A stretch of DNA of 64,000 nucleotides. It comes from Paraphoma chrysanthemicola. Taxonomy: Eukaryota; Ascomycota; Dothideomycetes; Pleosporales; Phaeosphaeriaceae. The stretch spans positions 930,001 to 994,000 of the forward strand of contig JAGMWG010000003.1 in assembly GCA_020744225.1 (NCBI GenBank), written 5' to 3'. Each line of letters begins with the position of its first letter. The stretch's first letter is position 1. Positions 56,516-64,000 of the stretch are shown here, piece by piece. A program made the translations under genes and the position numbers. Under the pieces are notes generated by a model. The model was given only the letters and a program-made list of their open reading frames with translations. It had not been told where the DNA came from and did no database searches.

Positions 56516-58285
56516 TTTTCGCAAGAGGTGTAAGTGATGGCAAACGGAGTCCGAAGGCAAGGTCGCAAGGAACAGCTATCGCGTGAGGGGTCGGATTCCT
56601 ACAGAGCCTCCGTTTCCGGCGGCCTGTTCGACAGGTTTGATGTGCTCCGAGCGGTGCGCCAGATCCTCAGCCTCGGCCACGGAAGTTTCGTCAGCACGCT
56701 GTTCGATAAGCGCAAGCACAGTCCCTGGACTGAGTCTGAGGCGCAATCCGGTCGTTGTGGTCTCAAGTCCTGTACTGACGTGTCTACAGTTCTGGCTACC
56801 AATCAGATGGTGAAGCCTTCAATGCCAACTTGGATGAAGCGGACCCTCTCATGGGAACGAACTAGCTAGCGAATGTCTGCTAAAACTTGGACAGATGCGG
56901 ACTGTGACAACCAGTCACGCAGAAACGAGTAGTCGTGGACCAAGCTGCGCCGATAGCAGATCTTGAAACGTGCTGCTCAGGCACGTGGCTGCAATGCTGG
57001 CGATAGATTTTCGGTCTCTTTCCGTACCCTGTTGTGCTTTTGCCTGAGGATACAGCCCAACCCACTCCCGTGTAGTACAGATGGTCGACTGAAGTCCTTC
57101 TATATGGAGTGAAGACAGAGTTATAGTCGAATGCCTCACTTAGAAGTGTCTGAATTCGTAATGGCACAAGGCCTATGGAGTTGCTTGACTTAGTGCTGGC
57201 CCTTCTTCACGAGAGAATGCCTGAGACGAGGACGCCTCATACTACACTACACAAATGCAAGCAGACGCGCGGGGATAGGTTAGCGATCTGCAGCCTCGGC
57301 TCTAAACGAAGCCTGCAGACATATGAAGCATATAGGTAAGCTCTGAAGGCATATGATCATCGAATATGGTTTTTTTGATCACCGAGCATCCAGGTAGTTT
57401 ACCACGGCATGTTCGGTGATCATATTTCGGCCGATGCGGGTCTAAAGATCCCAGATCCTACAAGCACCACAGAGTTGTCAATATGCCACGATGAACTTCC
57501 TGAGCACTCTCAAGCAACATGGTGAGGGCAGAGTTCGAGACAAGGCAGGCGAAGCAAGACAACCGAGTATGGTTCTCGGCCAGGGTAACGACACGTGCGC
57601 AGCCTGTAAGGAGGATCCGTCGGGGGCCGAAACATATTACGTGCAGCGCTGGCGGTAAGTTGTCGGTTGTGCGCCTGCATCGGCTCATATCTCTGGGGTG
57701 TGAAGGTCGATCGCACGCGGCTGCGGAAGTGCTGACGAAGGCCTGAAAAGTGGCTGCATTGTAACGAGAAGCCTGGTCTTGGCGAAGGCCTCAATGTTGG
57801 GATTCGCTGGTAGTGCAAAGTAAGTAGAGATTCCAAGTGAAGATGAGGTAGCGATGTTCATGTTAATTGTTAGCAGAGCGTGCTGGGGATGTCAAGAGCG
57901 CGCCAGCGCGGTGATGGGGAGAGATCGGCGCGACCAAGCGCGCGGAAAGTACCCGACGCTAAATTGGCGCAATGCCGTGCTTGAGACTCCTCCGAATCAC
58001 AATTTCGCATTCTAGACAGAATTAAGCACGAAGGCAATTGCTAGGTCCATCGCAGCCGCATTTGTAGACCACTTGCTTTCAAAGCACAAGGTCACTATTA
58101 CACAATCGAAGACAGTATTGCTCGGCGATCAATGCATTTGTTGCTTTGACCTTGGATTACTCATTTTCTTTCGTGATACCGGCTGTCTGCGCCAATCGTC
58201 TATGCTAGTATAGTACAAGCCAGGGAAAGCTTTTGAAGTACCAGGACTTCTGACGCCATCTCCACTTTCCACCCTGTTCTCCAGC
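56516..58285. other. Intergenic, no gene seen
   Basis: About 1.8 kb upstream of the epimerase-like gene and downstream of RPN6. Apart from an inverted repeat at 57376-57422 I see nothing. Short frames at 57458-57836 overlap on both strands. Confidence 0.45.
57376..57422. repeat. Inverted repeat with 14-base arms
   Basis: Left arm TGATCACCGAGCAT (57376-57389) and right arm ATGTTCGGTGATCA (57409-57422) pair at 13 of 14 positions around a 19-base loop. It could form a hairpin, serve as a binding site for a dimeric factor, or be the remnant of a small inverted-repeat element. No flanking target duplication was identified. Confidence 0.5.
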
Positions 58286-59623
58286 TTACTCAAGCAGCGA
58301 AGCTTGATTCGTGTAGAGCACATCGACGACGTTGCTCAGCTTCTCAATGGTTTCGAGCGCTGCATCGTAACCTTGGTCACGCTCGGACTCGTCGTAGACA
58401 ATCAGGCATCCCGCGCCCTGGTCGAGCACTCCAATAATGACTTTGTCAAGAATCATTTGCGAGAGCTTACGCTCGACCTGAACCGTGTCCAGACCGACCA
58501 TCTTGGCAACGTGGTCGATCTCTACCCTGCTGAATGGCTCGATGACCTTGATCAAATTCTGTTCCAGCATATTATCGTACAGGCGTCGGAGATGGCTGGT
58601 GATGAAGCGATCGCTGCCAAGCTGTTGTCGGAACTCGGTCAGTGCGGTCTCGTACTCCTCCAGGCTGCGGTTTGTGTGTGCACGGGCGACAGCCTTCATG
58701 GCCTCGAGCCGCTTGCCCGCATACTTGATCGCGTGCTTGGAGCCCATGAGCGATGAAACATCGTCTCCAAGATTGAGCATGATCTTGCAAAGCAACATGT
58801 ATTGCAGTGCTGACGTTGCCTTCTGCTCCTCATCCTGTGAATGATAGCCCTCCATCGCTTCGATGAAGTATGAGAAAGCCGTGTTGAAGTCTCCGTCCTC
58901 TGCATGCAACATGCCACTCTGCATGTCCAGACCGGCCTGTAATAAAGGCGGGGTATAGACTGACGCGGCCGATGTTCGTGCGGAGGTGAGTGCGGCGCGT
59001 CCTTTCGGTACGTTGCCCAACGCATGGTAGACCCTTGACTCCAACAGCTGCACTTCCACCAGGACCAGCTTGTCATCCAAGCGCTTGAGCTCTTTCAGCA
59101 AGCTGTTGATGAGGCTGAGGGCTTCGTAGTAGGACTGCTTTGCCATGTAGAGCGAGACCAGCCGTGTTTCCAGGTTCTGCCGTAGGAATCCCCTTCGCTC
59201 GGAAACAGCCCACTCTATGCATGACTTGGTGACGGAGATTTGTGTGTCGGTGGTGTTGGGGATGGTTGTGAAGAGCTCAAGCAACTGCCGGACTGTTCGG
59301 TGTTAGACGTTTCAGTCGAGTCCGCGCGCATTGTACGTGGAATATTCTAGCCACTCACCAAGCTTAGAAGTCTTCGCCTTTGCAAACGAAGAGAGTACTG
59401 ATCGCGCTTGCTTCACGAGCTCTGCCAGCGCATCCACCCGTTTCTGGTCCCGGTACAGCTCTCCCAGCCCGATAAGCGCGCTTTCGTAGCTCTTGATGGC
59501 ATTCTCATTTGATCCCGGGTCTGTTGATAGTACATCTTTGTAGATCTCCTCGGCCTTGGTGGGTTCCGATTTCGCAAGCTTCTGCGCCTCCGCTATCCGC
59601 TTGCTCGTGTCCGCGACGGCCAT
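58286..59623 (-). CDS. RPN6: 26S proteasome lid subunit Rpn6 (PSMD11)
   Basis: Proteasome regulatory-particle lid subunit of about 423 residues, which clamps the lid to the core particle. Exons (minus) are 59623-59359 and 59292-58286. The N-terminal TPR-like helical solenoid includes KAEEIYKDVLSTDPGSNENA, then ALIGLGELYRDQKRVDALAE. The middle has SCIEWAVSERRGFLRQNLET and ARTSAASVYTPPLLQAGLDM. The C-terminal PCI domain includes LYDNMLEQNLIKVIEPFSRV, IDHVAKMVGLDTVQVERKLS and MILDKVIIGVLDQGAGCLIV, and ends with a Leu-rich helix (TIEKLSNVVDVLY). The intron (66 bases) is confirmed by the restored SKLVRQLLELF. The start MAVADTSKRIAEA is the conserved N-terminus. It is divergent from the coiled-coil gene, with 886 bases between starts. 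Confidence 0.96.
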
Positions 59624-60509
59624 GATGCAGGGGATTTCTATTGGTTGTGGTGGATGACTTGAAGAGGGCGCTTGGAGGGAGGTAGGTGGAGCTCGCGGGT
59701 GGGGCAGTGTCAAAGCTGTAGTTGATGATGCGACCAGAGCTCACTTGCTCATCGAGAAGGCGGCGGTTGAACACGCGCGCCAAGACTGACCGGGCTTCCG
59801 GCCAATCCTTTCCCCGTCCAGCTCGACTTAGTCAGCAGAGAATTCACTGGCACGTCTCGATCAAGACTGTCTGCGACAAAGATGAGAAGGCGTTCAAATT
59901 TCTATGGTGTACTGTATTTCCTACGGGCGTCAAATGTCGCCACTTCGAATGTGGTTGTTGCGAACCTGGGGAAGTGATGTTCACTGGCACTCTTTCTAGC
60001 GCTGCCATAGCAACGGCGGCTACGACCAGCAGCACGCACAGCACGCGACGCGCGACAGCACCTCACCACGAAGTGCCCACCGTCGCTTCACTTCTCAAGA
60101 AAGAAGAGCACACCGCGCTTATGCAATACAGACCCAGTAAAGTGCTGTGCGTGCAGAGGCCATTGTCGCATTGCGTCTCTGCTGCCCTGGTGATGAGGCG
60201 CTGAGCTGGCAGACGCGTCCGAGCGTCAGCCAATGAGATCATCGATGTGGGCCTGTGCCTTCCGTAAACAAACACACCCTGCAACCTTACAAAACAGTGC
60301 GCACCTCGCACCTCGACAATCACATACTCCCACCCTCACGATATCACGAATTGTTATATACCCCTGCGCGCTGGACCGCTGAAGCTCTCCAACATTCGCA
60401 CTCATAATACTGTACAGTACGATTGGCTCATTGCGCCCAATTGACTACCCGCTGTGCATTCCACTACCACTATTTTGGGACGTTCCATCCGCACTTCACA
60501 CCACACACA
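59624..60509. promoter_or_regulatory. Divergent promoter region, RPN6 / coiled-coil gene
   Basis: An 886-base region between two start codons. An inverted CCAAT (ATTGG) lies close to the RPN6 start. The yeast-type proteasome element GGTGGCAAA was looked for and not seen. A 160-codon plus-strand frame at 59722-60204 has no motif and is not called. Confidence 0.45.
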
Positions 60510-63500
60510 ATGCCTTCGGTAGATAGGGAAGATTCTCGCGACCGGGAGCTCGTCCGGCACTCGCATTCCTTCTCTAATATACCCATGTACGTCTTCCATC
60601 CCATGCGCCTCGGGCTGCAAACACGTCCAGACGATGAGACTGACACAGCGCGTCAGGTGGGACAGCTCAGACCCAGAGCGGGCGCCTCCGCCACTACCAT
60701 TGAACCCAGGCTCGCCAAACCTCACGACTCGCCCAAACACATCCGCTGCCATTATGCAGGCAGCCAAAGCGCTAGAAGAGAAGGCGCGAGAGAGCTTACC
60801 AGCGAGTTCATACACCACTAATCCCATGCCACAGAAGTCACCTGAGCGGTCTCTGATCAAAGGCACACAACACAAGCGCATGCAGTCGTTACAGCCTGGC
60901 AGCGTTCGGGACCTCCGTAGCTACCTCGACACACACCGTTCACCAGAGAGGTCGCCTGAGCGGCCGACGACCCGGGGCAACACGCCAGCCCGCGACCTTG
61001 ACAGGGACTACTTCAGCAAGGAGCGAGAGCTGAGCCCTTCACGACATGGTACTCCCACGCCGGGCACAAAGCTGGACTTCAGAGACAGCTCGATCCGGCC
61101 GAGCCATCGAGCCATCCTCGGCGAGAACACACCACCATCTGCAACAATGATGGCGCTACAGACCATGACCATTCCACCTCATATCCTCGATCCACCGCTG
61201 CAAAACGTGACCAATTCACCGACTCGTTCGCCATCGCCTCCCTCCTCGCAGCCGCTGGACTCAATCTCCACCCAGCTTCTGAGCATCAACTCAATTGTTT
61301 CAAGCTTGCAAAAGGACATGTCACAGCTCAGTCGTAGGAGCAAGGACAATGCGACTGACCTGATCAGCCTGAAGGAAGCAACAAATTCTCGCGACGAAGA
61401 TATCCGCAAGTCGCTCAAGGACCTTATCCACACCATGGCTCAGAATAAGCAACAACCTCCACCGCCGACGGGTCTTGGGGACGCATCTCGATCAAGCAGC
61501 TTGAATTTGCAAGATCCACACATGACCCCGACAAAGCAGTTCACCTTCCCACGCATGCCATCACCTAGCGGCTGGGGCGACGAACGGATAGGCAGTCCAA
61601 ACCCCTATTCGGTCGAAGGTGCAGCCAGCGTTGCTATGCTCGAGAAGATCATTCGCGAGATGGTGACCAAGGATGGCCAGGACCGCTTGATTGCGAGCCT
61701 CCAGAAGCTTGTCGACAAAGCTACCGGAGAAACGGCAAAGAAGGTCACGGAGCTTGCAGAATTCGTCAAGCAAGGCTCGACCGCCCACGCTATGGCAGCG
61801 TCTGCGCCGCCCGGCTCGGCTTCGTTCCAACCCTCGCCAGGATCTGGGCCACTAACCCGGACCATCTCAGAGGGCATATCACTCCACAAGGTTGCTGAAG
61901 GTGGCAAGCCATACACCAGCCCCAAGGCTGCAGATTTCGTGAGCGATGAGATGCTCAAATTCCTACGAAAGATCAAAGATAGCGTGGCCGAGTCCGGTTG
62001 CGTAACTATGTCTACCAAGACACTCGTCCAGGACTTGCGAGGCGAAGTTCTGGGTATGGGACGCGAGCTTGCCCGCAAAATCGAAGAAGCTGAGCAGACA
62101 CGATCGCTGGAAGTAGGAACCGACTCAACACCGGTCAGCCGTGACGTGAACAACATTGTCCAGGAGGGCCTCGCTAGTCTCAAGGAGCACATGGATAAGG
62201 TCATGCGCGACAGACGGCGACAGTCCATCTCGTCTACTGTAACGCGCAACACGGTCGACAGCAACGAAGTCTACGATGTTGTCAAGCATGCATTAGCAGA
62301 GCGAGGCCTGGACCAGTACAGTGCCCAAGGCGCAGCTCTTGACAAGGAGGCAATCATTAGCGCCGTCCGTGAAGCATATGATAACGTGGAGCTCAAGCCC
62401 AATGTCGAGATACAACAATTCGGCCTGGAGCGCGAAGAGGTTCTGCAATGTTTGCGTGAAGGACTACAGGATTACAATGGATCCGGCGCTGTCACGAAGG
62501 AGGATGTTGAGCACATTATACACGAATCACTCCAACAGATGAGGCTCCCAGCACCCATCAACGAAGCTCACGAGATCCGGGATGAGATTTTGGCGACTGT
62601 GCGTGAGTGCTTAGAAGACATGAAGCCCTCCGTTGCGCAAGCCGAGAGGCTCGAAGTCGAGATCTCCCCAGACGCCATCATCGACGCGGTTAAGACTGCG
62701 TTGGAAGCGACCAGGCCACAGATTGAGGCTCAAAATAACGCCGTCATGCAGCGCCTTCAAGTCGTCGTTGACGACATGCATTCGGAGTTCAAGGACTACT
62801 CGTCCGCCAGTGGCCGCGATACCGAGCAGGTGCTGGATGCGCTGCGGGACGGACTGGACAACCTACGCGCTGAAATTCAAAGCTCCGCCGACAAGGAACG
62901 AGACGTATCAGATACGGATCATATTGTCGATCACGTCACCGTTGAGCTCGAGAAGCTGCGCGAGGATGTCCAAGGTTATGTCGCCGAAGGTCCACGAGGA
63001 GACCAGGCATGGAACCGTGGTGACATGGTCTCGTACATCAAGTCTGAGTTTGAGAATCTTCATGAGAAGTTGAGCTCTCAATTCTTGCCCGCAGTCAATG
63101 ACAAGGAGGAGCTTCTTGCAGCACTCAATGCTGGATTCAACGAGATGAAGTCTCAGGTTGCGCTCCGGGATGACAGCGAGGAGACCAACGAGGACATCAA
63201 CGAAGCGATGAAGCACGAGTTTGATCAGCTAAAGGAAGTGATCCTTGGCGACTCCGCTAGCCACAAGAATGATCTCCTCGAGAAGCTGCAGGCAGGCTTC
63301 GACGGTCTGCATACCCTCGTGGGCGAAAGCCATACCACCGCCACACCAAATGACGAGATGATGGCAGCAATGAAGGAGGAGTTTGAGCATCTGCGAGAAA
63401 CACTTGGCGGATCCCTGGTGAGGTCAGGTGGTGGTGCCGACAAGGACGACATTATCGACGCCGTCCGTGAACTCATCGATGGTCTGCGAGCCGCGCAGGA

Positions 63501-64000
63501 ATCGGCCTCCAAGGATAGTGCCAGTCTCATCGAAACTCAGCTCGAAGCATTCAAAGAGTCACTCGGCAACGCACTTGTGCCTGCAGGAGATAACGACAAG
63601 GTTGCTCTCCTTGAAACGCTCAAGGCTGGACTGGACGAGATCAAGGCAAGTTCCAAGTCGACTACCGTCAATGAAGAACTCCTTGAAGCTCTCCGTGGAG
63701 AGCTGGAACAAATTCGTCAATCCGACGGTATCACCCGACAACACTCTCGCGCAGATACTGAGGAGGTCCTCGAGGCAGTGCGCCTTGGTCTCGACGACTT
63801 GCAATCTCACCTTGAAAAGCGGCTTGACAGTCCTGATCGCCAAATGTCAGCTACAGGTGAGATCATCGATGCCCTGAACGAGGGCCTTGAAGGCCTTCGA
63901 AGCGACGTTGGCAAAGTCGTCGACAAGCCAGTGGACATGACTGTGTCTTACGAAATCCTTGACACCCTGAAGGAAGGTCTTGCTGCACTGCGCGAGGATG
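60510..64000 (+). CDS. Large coiled-coil protein, 5' part (runs off window)
   Basis: At least 1140 residues. Exon 1 is 60510-60586 and exon 2 starts at 60657; the junction creates SFSNIPMWDSSDPERAPPPL. The first 400 residues are disordered, rich in Pro, Ser and Arg (SPERSPERPTTRGNTPARD; SPTRSPSPPSSQ). From about residue 230 helical segments appear (SISTQLLSINSIVSSLQKDM). Beyond 62820 nearly regular helical repeats occur every 25-33 residues, each near the pattern E-x-L-L-x-A-L-x-x-G-L-x-x-L-R: VLDALRDGLDNLRAEI, ELLAALNAGFNEMKSQV, DLLEKLQAGFDGLHTLV, DIIDAVRELIDGLRAA, LLETLKAGLDEIKAS, ELLEALRGELEQIR, VLEAVRLGLDDLQSHL, IIDALNEGLEGLRSDV, ILDTLKEGLAALRED. Fungal genomes carry long orthologs usually labelled chromosome-segregation-ATPase-like, but no ATPase motif is visible here. 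Function is unknown. No stop occurs up to the window edge. Confidence 0.8.

Noticed and set aside
59722..60204. 160-codon plus-strand frame between RPN6 and the coiled-coil gene
   Set aside because: It overlaps the RPN6 promoter, its composition is Arg/Ser/Thr-biased and it has no motif.
1..64000. CRISPR arrays, insertion sequences, bacterial operons or riboswitches
   Set aside because: The genome is eukaryotic with intron-containing genes; no regularly spaced repeats or transposase genes were seen.

Overview
This window comes from the nuclear genome of a filamentous ascomycete (Pezizomycotina, probably Dothideomycetes; I cannot name a species). The evidence is short GT-AG introns of about 45-70 bases in most genes, and typical mould families: HET-domain proteins, a Zn2Cys6 regulator, a GH55 glucanase, a CAP20/perilipin protein and a cAMP-receptor-like GPCR. 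All gene models were assembled by eye from open frames, splice sites and conserved protein motifs. Exon junctions are predictions.

Layout. Positions 1-25 kb carry accessory and metabolic genes: the 3' part of a GH55 exo-beta-1,3-glucanase, a Zn2Cys6 transcription factor, a nitronate monooxygenase, an intron-containing tRNA-Val(CAC), an ankyrin protein with an NLR-type N-terminus, a many-exon MFS sugar transporter, a GPCR, a four-helix membrane protein, an Ecm4-type glutathione transferase, a HET protein and a CDF zinc transporter. At 25-37 kb there is a tiny DUF1909/4F5-like zinc-binding protein, a large GPI-anchored surface protein of unknown function, a HET / 2EXR / HET trio, and an Asp-nucleophile alpha/beta hydrolase.

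From 37 kb the content shifts to housekeeping. SOF1 (U3 snoRNP) and ribosomal protein eL27 share a 247-base divergent promoter. A CAP20/perilipin gene follows, then a 5-kb stretch without an intact gene that holds a possible HET relic. PRP3 (U4/U6 snRNP) and RPA190 (RNA polymerase I largest subunit) are divergent from a 396-base promoter. Further on are an NAD(P)-binding epimerase-like protein, the proteasome lid subunit RPN6, and, divergent from it, the 5' part of a large coiled-coil protein that runs off the window.

Themes. Four or five loci resemble fungal self/non-self recognition genes (three HET genes, one HET-like relic, one ankyrin/NLR-N protein). A second group (SOF1, eL27, RPA190) serves ribosome production. 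The observations most worth checking are an in-frame coding extension beyond the CAP20 stop codon that a 48-base optional intron would join, a GC-AG intron and a one-base frame conflict in the transporter gene, the HET-2EXR-HET cluster, and the regular leucine-rich coiled-coil repeats at the right edge. I found no sequence that clearly represents an undescribed multi-gene system.
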